NCBI GenBank assembly: GCA_031763025.1
Contig: JASSKH010000003.1
Coordinates: forward strand, 15,186,992 to 15,250,991
Direction of reading: 5' to 3'
DNA: 64,000 nucleotides
Source of the DNA: Macrocystis pyrifera
Taxonomy: Eukaryota; Sar; Phaeophyceae; Laminariales; Laminariaceae
A model generated the notes under the pieces. The model was not told the origin of the DNA. It made no database searches and was given only the letters and a program-made list of their open reading frames with translations. Positions within the stretch are counted from its first letter, which is position 1; the number at the start of each line of letters is the position of its first letter. Shown piece by piece: positions 1 to 13,500 of this stretch. The position numbers and the translations under genes were made by a program.

Positions 1-3000
1 CAAGTCCCCGCTCACACCTGCAGTCCCGGCGTCTGGCGATCGGATCGACACCGCCCCACTGCTCGTCGTTGTACCCGATCCACTTAATATCGTCACGGCA
101 CCTCCCGTGGCATCAGTTGACAGCCCGGCCGTCATCTGCACAAGACCACCAGCCCCGCTGTCAGTGTCGCCCACGGTCAGACTCAGGAGCCCGGCCTGCC
201 CATTCGTGGCTGCCCCGCTGCCGATCATGACGCTGCCTGTGTTGCCGGACGTGGTGGAACCCGAGCTGAAGGCCATGGTACCACTGTTGCCTGTGGTGCC
301 GGCTGCGGCCGACAAGATGGTGACCGTCCCGCTGTTTCCGGTGGTGACGGCCCCGCTCGTCATCTCGACCACACCACCACCGGTATCACCGCTGCCACCC
401 ACAATCGTCACGGAGCCTCCATCAGACGAGGTGCTACCTCCGGCCGACACGCTCACGTCTCCTCCGTCGCCTGAGCCCCCAAGACCGGCTTTGATGCTGA
501 CGGCCCCGCCCATCGTGCCTCCTTCGCCCGCGTCGACGGTGACTGCCCCACCAGCATCGGTAATGCCTTCTCCAGCCACCACAGTGAATGCTCCGCCAGT
601 GAACCCGAGGCCCGCCGCCGTGATCACGGCACCGCCGGTCGATGTAGAGCCAGTCCCGGCTGCCACCGATACCGGTCCGCCCGTAACTCCGGTACCGGCA
701 GCGAGCGTGAGCGACCCTCCTGTAGTAAACGTGCTTGTACCCACCGTCAGACTCACCGCTCCTCCAGCGCCCGACGTGGCTGCACCACTACCTACCCATG
801 AGTACCGTGCCGCTGTCGCCGGAGCTGCTGCTGCCCGAGCTGAACACCATGTCCCCGCTCACACCTGCAGTCCCGGCATCTGGCGATCGGATCGATACCG
901 CCCCACTGCTCGTCGTTGTACCCGCTCCACTTGAGATTGTCATCGCACCTCCCGTGGTATCCGTTGACAGCCCGGCAGCCATCTGCACAAGACCACCAGC
1001 TCCGCTGTCAGTATCTCCCACGGTCAGACTCAGGAACCCGGCCTGTCCATTCGTGGCCGCGCCGCTGCCGATCATGACGCTGCCGGTGTTGCCGGACGTT
1101 GTGGAACCTGAGCTGAAGGCCATAGTACCGCTATTGCCTGAGCTTCCCGCAGGCGCCGACTTGATGGTGATGCCTCCACTGTTGCCGATCCCGACGTCTC
1201 CACTCGTCACGGCTACAAGACCACCACCGGTAGCCCCGTGCCCGGCAGTAATAATAACTTTGCCTCCGGTAGTGGCCCCTTCGCCTGCAGTGAATGAAAT
1301 TTTCTCCACCCGCAGAGACGGTTCCAATGCCTGCCGTGATATCGATCTCACCACCTGCACTTCCCAGACCAGCCGCAACGCTTACACTACCACCCGTCGA
1401 CGTAGAACCAGTGCCGGCTGCCACCGACACCAGTCCACCCGTGACTCCGGTACCGGCAGCGAGCGTGAGTGACCCTCCTGTGGTAAACGTGCTCGTACCC
1501 ACCGTCAGACTCACCGCTCCTCCAGCGCCCGACGTGGCCGCACCACTGCCGATCGACACCGCGCCGCTGTTGCCGGAGCTGCTGCTGCCCCGAGCTGAAC
1601 ACCAAGTCCCCGCTCACACCTGCAGTCCCCGCATCTGGCGATCGGATCGACACCGCCCCACTGCTCGTCGTGGTACCCGATCCACTTAATATCGTCACGG
1701 CACCTCCCGTGGTATCAGTTGACAGCCCAGAAGTCATCTGCACAAGACCACCAGCCCCGCTGTCAGTGTCGCCCACGGTCAGACTCAGGAGCCCGGCCTG
1801 CCCATTCGTGGCTGCCCCGCTGCCGATCATGACGCTGCCGGTATTTCCGGACGTTGTGGAACCCGAGCTGAAGGCCATGGCACCACTGTTGCCTGTGGTG
1901 CCGGCTGCGGCCGACAAGATGGTGACCGTCCCGCTGTTTCCGGTGGTGACGGCCCCGCTCGTCACGTCGACCACACCACCACCAGCATCACCACTGCCAC
2001 CCACAATCGTCACGGATCCCCCCTCAGCCGAGGTGCTACCTCCGGCCGACACGCTCACGTCTCCTCCGTCGCCTGAGCCCCCAAGACCGGCTTTGATGCT
2101 GACGGCTCCACCCACCGTGCCTCCTTCGCCCGCGTCGACGGTGACTGCCCCACCAGCATCGGTGACGCCTTCTCCAGCCACCACAGCGAACGCTCCGCCA
2201 GTGTACCCGAGGCCCGCGGCCGTGCTCACGGCACCCCCAGTCGATGTAGAGCCAGTTCCAGCTGCCACCGACACCAGTCCGCCCGTAACTCCGGTACCGG
2301 CAGCGAGCGTGAGCGACCCTCCTGTAGTAAACGTGCTTGTACCCACCGTCAGACTCACCGCTCCTCCAGCGCCCGACGTGGCCGCGCCACTACCCATGAG
2401 TACCGTGCCGCTGTCGCCGGAGCTGCTACTGCCCGAGCTGAACACCAAGCCTCCACTGACACCTGCAGTCCCCGCATCTGGCGATCGGATCGACACCGCC
2501 CCACTGCTCGTCGTTGTACCCGATCCACTTAATATCGTCACGGCACCTCCCGTGGTATCCGTTGACAGCCCGGCCGTCAACTGCACAAGACTACCAGCCC
2601 CGCTGTCAGTGTCGCCCACGGTCAGACTCAGGAGCCCGGCCTGCCCGCCAGTTGCTTTGCCGCTGCCGATCATGACGCTGCCGGTATTTCCGGACGTGGT
2701 AGCACCCGAGCTGAAGGCCATGGTACCACTGTTGCCTGTGGTTCCGGCTGCGGCCGACAAAATATTGACTGCCCCGCTGTTTCCGGTGGTGACGGCCCCG
2801 CTCGTCACGTCGACCACACCACCACCAGTATCACCGCTACCGCCAACAATCGTCACGGAGCCCCCCTCAGACGAGGTGCTACCTCCGGCCGACACGCTCA
2901 CGTCTCCTCCGTCGCCTGAGCCCCCAAGGCCGGCCTTGATGCTGACGGCTCCACCCACCGTGGCTCCTTCGCCCGCGACGACGGTGATGGCGCCACCACC

Positions 3001-4510
3001 ATCGGTCGTGCCTTCTCCAGCCACCACAGCGAACGCTCCGCCAGTGGACCCGATTCCTGCCGCCGTGCTCACGGCCCCACCCGTCGATGTAGAGCCAGTT
3101 CCAGCTGCCACTGATACCAGTCCGCCCGTAACACCGGTACCAGCAGCGAGCGTGAGCGATCCTCCTGTAGTAAACGTGCTTGTACCCACCGTCAGACTCA
3201 CCGCTCCTCCAGCGCCCGACGTGGCCGCACCACTGCCGATCAGTACCGTGCCGCTGTCGCCGGAGCTGCTGCTGCCCGAGCTGAACACCAAGTCCCCGCT
3301 CACACCTGCAGTCCCCGCATCTGGCGATCGGATCGATACCGCCCCACTGCTCGTCGTGGTACCCGATCCACTTGAAATCATCACGGCACCTCCCGTGGTA
3401 TCCGTTGACAGCCCAGAAGTCATCTGCACAAGACCACCAGCCCCGCTGTCAGTGTCGCCCACGGTCAGACTCAGGAGCCCGGCCTGCCCATTCGTGGCTG
3501 CCCCGCTGCCGATCATGACGCTGCCTGTGTTGCCGGACGTTGTGGAACCCGAGCTGAAGGCCATGGCACCACTGTTGCCTGTGGTGCCGGCTGCGGCCGA
3601 CAAGATGGTGACCGTCCCGCTGTTTCCGGTGGTGACGGCCCCGCTCGTCACGTCGACCACACCACCACCGGTATCACCGCTGCCACCAACAATCGTCACG
3701 GATCCCCCCTCAGCCGAGGTGCTACCTCCGGCCGACACGCTCACGTCTCCTCCGTCGCCTGAGCCCCCAAGACCGGCTTTGATGCTGACGGCTCCACCCA
3801 CCGTGCCTCCTTCGCCCGCGGCGACCGTGACTGCCCCACCAGCATCGGTGACGCCTTCTCCAGCCACAACGACGAATGCTCCGCCAGTGTACCCGAGGCC
3901 CGCCGCCGTGCTCACGGCACCCCCAGTCGATGTAGAACCAGTCCCGGCTGCCACCGACACCAGTCCGCCCGTAACTCCGGTACCGGCAGCGAGCGTGAGC
4001 GACCCTCCTGTAGTAAACGTGCTTGTACCCACCGTCAGACTCACCGCTCCTCCAGCGCCCGACGTGGCCGCGCCACTACCCATGAATACCGTGCCGCTGT
4101 CGCCAGAGCTGCTGCTGCCCGAGCTGAACACCACGCCGCCGCTCACACCTGCAGTCCCCGCATCTGGCGATCGGATCGATACCGCCCCACTGCTCGTCGT
4201 TGTACCCGATCCACTTAAAATAGTCACGGCACCTCCCGTGGTATCCGTTGACAGTCCGGCCGCCAACTGCACAAGACCACCAGCTCCGCTGTCAGTGTCG
4301 CCCACGGTCAGACTCAGGAGCCCGGCCTGCCCATTCGTGGCCGTGCCGCTGCCGATCATGACGCTGCCGGTGTTTCCGGACGTGGTAGCACCCGAGCTGA
4401 AGGCCATGGTGCCACTATTGCCTGTAGTGCCGGCTGCGGCCGACAAGATGGTGACCGTCCCACTGTTTCCGGTTGTGACGGCACCGCTTGTCACTTCGAC
4501 TACACCACCA
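1..4510 (-). repeat. Higher-order repeat array, left block (843-bp units)
   Basis: The anchor gcatctggcgatcgg (gcgtctggcg in the first copy) occurs at 29, 876, 1631, 2474, 3317 and 4160. Spacings are 847, 755, 843, 843 and 843. The 847 equals 843 plus a 4-bp tandem duplication (ctac) at 788-795. The 755 equals 753 plus two 1-bp insertions (about 1305 and 1588-1591). The left and right blocks share the 843-bp period but differ in sequence, so each block was homogenised separately. The array continues past the window edge. Confidence 0.88.
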
Positions 4511-7500
4511 CCCGTCGCTCCCTGCCCCGCAGTAATCGTCAATGAACCACCTGTAATGCTGGTGCTTGTACCGGAAGAAACGCTCACATCCCCTCCAAGG
4601 CCTGATCCACCGAGTCCTGCAGCAATTGATACTGATCCACCTGTCTCACCACCTTCTCCTGCTTTCACAAACAGCGCCCCGCCCGAGTTTAGTACCCCTT
4701 GTCCGGCAGATATGCTCATTGAGCCACCGCTTGAAGCTCCAAGCCCTCCTGCAAACGTTACAACCCCACCGGTATCGCTTAGTCCTATTCCCGCGGCGAC
4801 GTTAACAGCACCACCCGTGGATGCGTCCCCAGCACCCATATTCACAGCACCGCCTGTGCCTGTCGTGCCTGTACCCGCTGCCAATGATACGGCACCACCG
4901 GCTACACCCGTCCCCGCCGCCAAAGTCAGCGCACCCCCCAATGAAGAGGTGCTCGTGCCTACCGTGAGACTAACCGCACCACCTGCCCCCGAGGACGCAG
5001 CACCGCTGCCAATGAGCACCGTGCCGCTGTTACCGGAGCTCGAGGACCCCGAGCTGAATACGAGATCACCGCTCACCCCATTCGCGCCGGCATTGGGCGA
5101 CCGAATCGTCACCGCCCCACTGGTGGTGTCAGCGCCCTCGCCGCTGGTTATCGTCACGGAGCCCCCCGTGGCCACAGTCGACTCGCCAGCCACCACTCGC
5201 ACCAGGCCTCCCGCGTCGCTATCGCCGCTGCCGACGGTCAGACTCAGAAGGCCTCCTGTGCCACCGGCAGCAGCGCCGCTGCCGATCATAATGGCACCAC
5301 TGTCGCCCGAGGTTGTTGACCCTGAGCTGAATGTCATCATTCCACTGTTGCCTGTCGTGCCGGCTGCAAATGAGACGATCGTGACCGTACCGCTGTTGCC
5401 GTCGGTGACAGCCCCACTGGACACAGCAACACGCCCGCCGCCGGTTGCCCCTTGGCCCGCCACCATGGTCAACGCACCTCCGGTGACGTCATTGCTGATG
5501 CCTGCTGATACACTCACGTCACCCCCTAGACCTGAATCACCCAACCCGGCCGCTATGCTGACAGCACCGCCTTCAGCTGCCCCTTGCCCTGCAGTGACGG
5601 TAATCGCCCCTCCAGCGTCTGCGTTGCCCTGGCCAGCCTCGATCGAAAATGCACCCCCCGTATTACCGACGCCGGCGGCCATACTCACAGCACCGCCTGT
5701 GCCTGTCGTGCCTGTACCCGCTGCCAAAGATACGGCACCACCGGCTACACCCGTCCCCGCCGCCAAAGTCAACGCACCCCCCAATGAAGAGGTGCTCGTG
5801 CCTACCGTGAGACTAACCGCACCACCTGCCCCCGAGGACGCGGCACCGCTGCCAATGAGCACCGTGCCGCTGTCACCGGAGCTAGAGGACCCCGAGCTGA
5901 ATACGAGATCACCGCTCACCCCATTCGCGCCGGCATTGGGCGACCGAATCGTCACCGCCCCACTGGTGGTGTCAGCGCCCTCGCCGCTGGTTATCGTCAC
6001 GGAGCCCCCCGTGGCCACAGTCGACTCGCCAGCCACCACTCGCACCAGGCCTCCCGCGTCGCTATCGCCGCTGCCGACGGTCAGACTCAGAAGGCCTCCT
6101 GTGCCACCGGCAGCAGCGCCGCTGCCGATCATAATGGCACCACTGTCGCCCGAGGTTGTTGACCCTGAGCTGAATGTCATCATTCCACTGTTGCCTGTCG
6201 TGCCGGCTGCGAATGAGACGATCGTGACCGTACCGCTGTTGCCGTCGGTGACAGCCCCACTGGACACAGCAACACGCCCGCCGCCGGTTGCCCCTTGGCC
6301 CGCCACCATGGTCAACGCACCTCCGGTGACGTCATTGCTGATGCCTGCTGATACACTCACGTCACCTCCTAGACCTGAATCACCCAACCCGGCCGCTATG
6401 CTGACAGCACCGCCTTCAGCTGCCCCTTGCCCTGCAGTGACGGTAATCGCCCCTCCAGCGTCTGCGTTGCCCTGGCCAGCCTCGATCGAAAATGCACCAC
6501 CGGTGTTACCGACGCCGGCGGCCATACTCACAGCACCGCCTGTGCCTGTCGTGCCTGTACCCGCTGCCAAAGATACGGCACCACCGGCTACACCCGTCCC
6601 CGCCGCCAAAGTCAGCGCACCCCCCAACGAAGAGGTGCTCGTGCCTACCGTGAGACTAACCGCACCACCTGCCCCCGAGGACGCGGCACCGCTGCCAATG
6701 AGCACCGTGCCGCTGTCACCGGAGCTCGAGGACCCCGAGCTGAATACGAGATCACCGCTCACCCCATTCGCGCCGGCATTGGGCGACCGAATCGTCACCG
6801 CCCCACTGGTGGTGTCAGCGCCCTCGCCGCTGGTTATCGTTACGGAGCCCCCCGTGGCCACAGTCGACTCGCCAGCCACCACTCGCACCAGACCTCCCGC
6901 GTCGCTATCGCCGCTGCCGACGGTCAGACTCAGAAGGCCTCCCGTGCCACCGGCAGCAGCGCCGCTGCCGATCATAATGGCACCACTGTCGCCCGAGGTT
7001 GTTGACCCTGAGCTGAATGTCATCATTCCACTGTCGCCTGTCGTCCCCCCCTGGCGCAGAAGCAAATACAACTGGTCCACTATCTCCCGTTGTCGCGTCT
7101 CCGCTTGTAATGCTTACAGTACCGCCATTATTTCCGCCGAGTCCCGCGGCCATGGTGAGGTCACCTCCATCCGTCAAACCTTCGCCAGCAAATATCGAAA
7201 CCGAGCCACCGGAATCGGCCGTTCCCCGTCCGGCCTCGATCGAAAATGCACCCCCCGTATTACCATCGCCGGCGGCCATACTCACAGCACCGCCTGTGCC
7301 TGTCGTGCCTGTACCCGCTGCCAATGATACGGCACCACCGGCTACACCCGTCCCCGCCGCCAAAGTCAGCGCACCCCCCAATGAAGAGGTGCTCGTGCCT
7401 ACCGTGAGACTAACCGCACCACCTGCCCCCGAGGACGCGGAACCGCTGCCAATGAGCACCGTGCCGCTGTCACCGGAGCTAGAGGACCCCGAGCTGAATA

Positions 7501-10500
7501 CGAGATCACCGCTCACCCCATTCGCGCCGGCATTGGGCGACCGAATCGTCACCGCCCCACTGGTGGTGTCAGCGCCCTCGCCGCTGGTTATCGTTACGGA
7601 GCCCCCCGTGGCCACAGTCGACTCGCCAGCCACCACTCGCACCAGACCTCCCGCGTCGCTATCGCCGCTGCCGACGGTCAGACTCAGAAGGCCTCCTGTG
7701 CCACCGGCAGCAGCGCCGCTGCCGATCATAATGGCACCACTGTCGCCCGAGGTTGTTGACCCTGAGCTGAATGTCATCATTCCACTGTTGCCTGTCGTGC
7801 CGGCTGCAAATGAGACGATCGTGACCGTACCGCTGTTGCCGTCGGTGACAGCCCCACTGGACACAGCAACACGCCCGCCGCCGGTTGCCCCTTGGCCCGC
7901 CACCATGGTCAACGCACCTCCGGTGACGTCATTGCTGATGCCTGCTGATACACTCACGTCACCTCCTAGACCTGAATCACCCAACCCGGCCGCTATGCTG
8001 ACAGCACCGCCTTCAGCTGCCCCTTGCCCTGCAGTGACGGTAATCGCCCCTCCAGCGTCTGCGTTGCCCTGGCCAGCCTCGATCGAAAATGCACCACCGG
8101 TGTTACCGACGCCGGCGGCCATACTCACAGCACCGCCTGTGCCTGTCGTGCCTGTACCCGCTGCCAATGATACGGCACCACCGGCTACACCCGTCCCCGC
8201 CGCCAAAGTCAGCGCACCCCCCAATGAAGAGGTGCTCGTGCCTACCGTGAGACTAACCGCACCACCTGCCCCCGAGGACGCGGCACCGCTGCCAATGAGC
8301 ACCGTGCCGCTGTCACCGGAGCTAGAGGACCCCGAGCTGAATACGAGATCACCGCTCACCCCATTCGCGCCGGCATTGGGCGACCGAACCGTCACCGCCC
8401 CACTGGTGGTGTCAGCGCCCTCGCCGCTGGTTATCGTTACGGAGCCCCCCGTGGCCACAGTCGACTCGCCAGCCACCACTCGCACCAGACCTCCCGCGTC
8501 GCTATCGCCGCTGCCGACGGTCAGACTCAGAAGGCCTCCCGTGCCACCGGCAGCAGCGCCGCTGCCGATCATAATGGCACCACTGTCGCCCGAGGTTGTT
8601 GACCCTGAGCTGAATGTCATCATTCCACTGTCGCCTGTCGTCCCCCCTGGCGCAGAGGCAAATACAACTGGTCCACTATCTCCCGTTGTCGCGTCTCCGC
8701 TTGTAATGCTTACAGTACCGCCATTATTTCCGCCGAGTCCCGCGGTCATGGTGAGGTCACCCCCATCCGTCAAACCTGCGCCAGCAAATATCGAAACCGA
8801 GCCACCGGAATCGGCCGTTCCCCGTCCGGCCTCGATCGAAAATGCACCCCCCGTATTACCATCGCCGGCGGCCATACTCACAGCACCGCCTGTGCCTGTC
8901 GTGCCTGTACCCGCTGCCAATGATACGGCACCACCGGCTACACCCGTCCCCGCCGCCAAAGTCAGCGCACCCCCCCCAATGAAGAGATGCTCGTGCCTAC
9001 CGTGAGACTAACCGCACCACCTGCCCCCGAGGACGCGGAACCGCTGCCAATGAGCACCGTGCCGCTGTCACCGGAGCTCGAGGACCCCGAGCTGAATACG
9101 AGATCACCGCTCACCCCATTCGCGCCGGCATTGGGCGACCGAACCGTCACCGCCCCACTGGTGGTGTCAGCGCCCTCGCCGCTGGTTATCGTTACGGAGC
9201 CCCCCGTGGCCACAGTCGACTCGCCAGCCACCACTCGCACCAGACCTCCCGCGTCGCTATCGCCGCTGCCGACGGTCAGACTCAGAAGGCCTCCTGTGCC
9301 ACCGGCAGCAGCGCCGCTGCCGATCATAATGGCACCACTGTCGCCCGAGGTTGTTGACCCTGAGCTGAAGGTCATCATACCGCTGGACCCACTTAGCCCG
9401 GCATTCGAGGATCGAACGATAACTGCTCCTGAGGTTGTTGATGTCCCTTCTCCGCTAGCGATATGTACAATGCCACCGGTTAATACCGTACTTTGTCCAG
9501 CATAGAGCTGAAGTAGCCCTCCAGATCCACTGTCTCCACTGCCTACAGTCAAGCTTACCATGCCTCCTCTGCCTGTGGAGCTGGCCCCGGACCCAATCAA
9601 TATTTCACCGCTGTTACCTAGGCTGGTTGCGCCAGAACTGAATGCCAGGTACCCACTTGTTCCTGCCGTCCCAGCATCCGCTGATTGAACCACAACCGAA
9701 CCGCTGCTTGTGGCCGCACCAACACCGCTTGCGATAGAGACGTCCCCTCCCGTCATCACCGTACTTATGCCTGCATATATTTCTATGGATCCACCAGACC
9801 CGCTGTCACCGCTCCCTACCACAAGGCTGAGTTTTCCTCCGCGTCCACCGGTGCTTGCTCCACTCCCCAAGAGAATGGCACCGGTGTTGCCGGCGCTGCT
9901 TGTTCCTGAGCTGAATGTAATCGTGCCGCTCACGCCGCTGCTACCAGCATTTGCCGTGCGAAGCGATATCGACCCGCTTGAGGAGTACTGGCTGTATCCA
10001 GAGGTGATTGAAATTAAGCCTCCCGTAAGACCAGATGCAGTTTTGGTGGCTCCGGCACTCAAAGCAATATCCCCCCCAGCTCCACTTGTTCCTGTGCCCA
10101 CTTCAAGCTCAATATCGCCACCTTTTCCACTGGTCGCTTGTCCCGTGACGATGGTGATGGCTCCAGTATCGCCGCTGCTGCTTGTACCAGTGTTGAAAGC
10201 CAGGACCCCACTGGCGCCAGCGGTACCTGCATTGGATGACTTGATGTATACTGCACCACTGGTACTGTATGATGAGTATCCCGACTGGAACAGCAAGTCG
10301 CCTCCCGTTGCTACCGCACTTGAACCAGACAAGATGTTTACGTCCCCACCATCTTCAGCATCAGACACGCCAACCTCTATAGTTACGCTTCCGCTTTGTG
10401 GGCCGTCACCCGTGCTGAGCAGAATGTCACCCGCAATACCAGAGCTGGCCGTCCCTGTATCAAAGTATAGAGTGCCGCTGCGTCCACTGCGCCCTGCGTT

Positions 10501-13500
10501 GACAGTTCGAACAAAAATATCACCGCTTGTCGTTGCGGTGCCCCGCCCACTTTCAATGACCACGCTGCCACCTGTAGCCGCGGTACTTTCCCCGGACCGC
10601 ACCAAAATTTCGCCGCCCTCACCAATTCCACCACTACCAACCACGACGCTAATCATACCTGCCCGCCCATCTTCAGCACTACCCGATCCGATTTCGATGC
10701 TCCCACTGTTACCCTCTGAACTTATACCAGAAACGAACGTCAAACTACCACTACTACCATCTCGGCCGCCATTCGCTGTTTGGACAACAATATCTCCGCT
10801 CGAATCTTCGCCTCCGTATCCACTGCTTAAGAGAACCGACCCCCCTTTTGACGCAGAGCTTTCTCCCGCTTCAATGAAGATGTCGCCACCATCACCAGAG
10901 ATAGGGTTTGTCCCCATGCCAGCCACAATCAAAACAGAGCCCCCTTTGCGTTCAAGATCTGCAGCGTCGCCTGCGAACATGCTAACGCCGCCGCCGTCAC
11001 CGCTTGCGCCTGCACCAACGGCGAGAGTGATGGACCCACCACGACCCGTTTGCGCATTAGCTGTCGTCAGTAAAACTTCCCCGGTATTTCCTCGGCTTGA
11101 AGTTCCAGTAGTAAGCGCGATGGAGCCACTGGCTCCAACGAATCCAGAGTTCGCTGTTTTAATTAGTATGTCTCCACTGCTGCTCCACTCGCTTCTTCCT
11201 CCCTCCAGCAAGATACTACCACCCGTGAGTAAATATGTGTCCCCTGCGCGTAGCGACAGCACCCCTCCTACGCCACTGTTGCCAGCGCCGACCGAAATGT
11301 CCACCGCACCACCGCTTCCCCCCCATCCGCGCGTCCTGTACCGATGCTGATAGCTCCTGAGTTGCCAGATCCTGACGAACCTGACCGTAGCACAACAGAC
11401 CCGCTAACACCGGTGGCACCCGCGTCAAGCGAGCGGATAGATATTGCACCACTCGTTGCACCGGTCCCTTCACCGCTCAGTAATGATACCGATCCACCTA
11501 TTCCGCCAGACCCAACGCCGGCGGTCAGAGTGACGTTACCCCCCCCCCCCGCCCTGTCTGCTCGTGCCAGATCCTGCAGACAGCACAATAGATCCTCCTG
11601 GTTCGTCATCGGCTGTGGTGTTTCCTGCTGTCATTGACACGGAACCACCGCTCCCACTGGCACCTTTGCCAACGGCTAGCGTTACCCCCCCCCCCCCGGT
11701 AGACCCCTCGGTAGCATTTCCCGTGGCCATATAGATTGCTCCTGTATTTCCTAGTAGACTTGACCCAGTGTACAGTTGAGCTTCCCCGCTAGAACCCTTG
11801 TCACTCTGGGCATCTGCAGTTGACAAGACAGCTCGACCGCTGCTTTTCCCGTGCAAAGAGCTGCTTCCAGTTCCAGACGAAAGAATGACACTTCCACCAC
11901 TTCCCCCTTGCGAAGAACCTGCTAATATTCCTATATCACCTCCTGCCCCAACTGCACCCGTGCTATTCCCCGCTCTGAACGACAGCGATCCTCCAGTGCC
12001 TGATACGTCACCTCCTCCTTGCGGAAATGCGTTGCCCGCCGACACTTCGATAGTTCCTCCTGCTTTATTAGGATCAGTCTGGTTACCGGCCGAGAGGTAC
12101 ACATCAAAAGGTGACATACTGACCATGGCAGACCCTGCGCCTTCTTCTCCCACGCGCAAACGGATACCTCCGGCCTCTCCACCGTATTCCGCGGATCCAG
12201 TGGTCAGAGCAATCGCGCCACTGTCGCCCAATGATGCCGTCCCCGTCGAGATCGTGACAGAGCCACTGGCACCCGTTGGATTGGAGTTAGAGTATGACCC
12301 ACCGGCTTCAGTCGCGACCGTGATATCGCCGCTCTTCTCCCCGGAGTTGGGTCCGAAGCTGAAGTGCTTGTGCTGTGACTGCATAGCTGATATGAGGTCA
12401 AGTGCAAGTGCGACCTTGTCCACCTGTTGAAAATCGCTAATCGCAAAGTTCTGGTCGGGAAGGTCGAAGTCGGAGATAGTTTCGACGTGCTCTGGAAATA
12501 CCTCGGCTAGCTGCTGCGCGATTACCCCTCGAACCCGCGGGTTGCCTTCGAGGTTTCGAACTTCGCGCCACTCCTCCGTGTATGCGTACTCCACCATCTC
12601 CACTTCCATGAACCGCTGAAGAACGTCATCGACATCGACGTCAATGACGCTTTCCTTTATCCTCTCGTCGGATGAGTACTGGATAGTGGTGACCTGCAGC
12701 GGAACGTTTGCCACCACACGCGGCTCGCCTTCTTCAAACTCTTGCAGCCTGAAATCATACTCGACGGGTTCATTCTCGAGGCTGTCCACAGGATGAGTGA
12801 TACTGAATCCAATGACGTTTTTCGTGGTTTTGTCACCGGCGGGCACAGTCAGATAGATCCCCCCGCCGTCCCCACTCGTCACGCTCACGTCATCATCTGA
12901 CGTCACGATCCGTTGGTCCCCCGTCGACGATTGTACCTCTGCGGTACCGTTCAGGAGTCCACCACGTCCAGGCCTCAATACGATACCGCCTCCCGTACCA
13001 CCGCTGCCCGTACTGTTTCCTGATAATAATACCAGCGCCCCACCGTCCCCAGAGGGATCTCCGTTGGACGGAGCCGTAGATCCTGCCGCAATCTCGATCC
13101 GACCCCCGGCCTCTGAAGCGTCTGCTTGTTGTCCGGCGGAAACCCAGACGCCGAGCTCTGACATGTGGACGCCGGGTCCATCTCCGCCAGTGCCGCCAAC
13201 TTCGATGGCGATGCTTCCAGGCCTGTTTCCATTTCCTGAAGGGCCAGTGGTCAGAGCAATCGCGCCACTGTCGCCCAATGATGCCGTCCCCGTCGAGATC
13301 GTAACAGAGCCACTGGCACCCGTTGGATTGGAGTTAGAGTATGACCCACCGGCTTCAGTCGCGACCGTGATATCGCCGCTCTTCTCCCCGGAGTTGGGTC
13401 CGAAGCTGAAGTGCTTGTGCTGTGACTGCATGGCTGATATGAGGTCAAGTGTAAGTGCGACCTTGTCCACCTGTTGAAAATCGCTAATCGCAAAGTTCTG

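Noticed and set aside
1670-7327. Very long Pro/Ala-rich open frames on the plus strand (also 107-1689, 7017-9505, 9710-11350 and others)
   Set aside because: They are antisense to the Gly/Ser/Thr-rich repeats. Gly and Ser codons read backwards as Pro and Ala with few stops. Splice signals, the PSI and S74 domains and repeat logic all support the minus strand.
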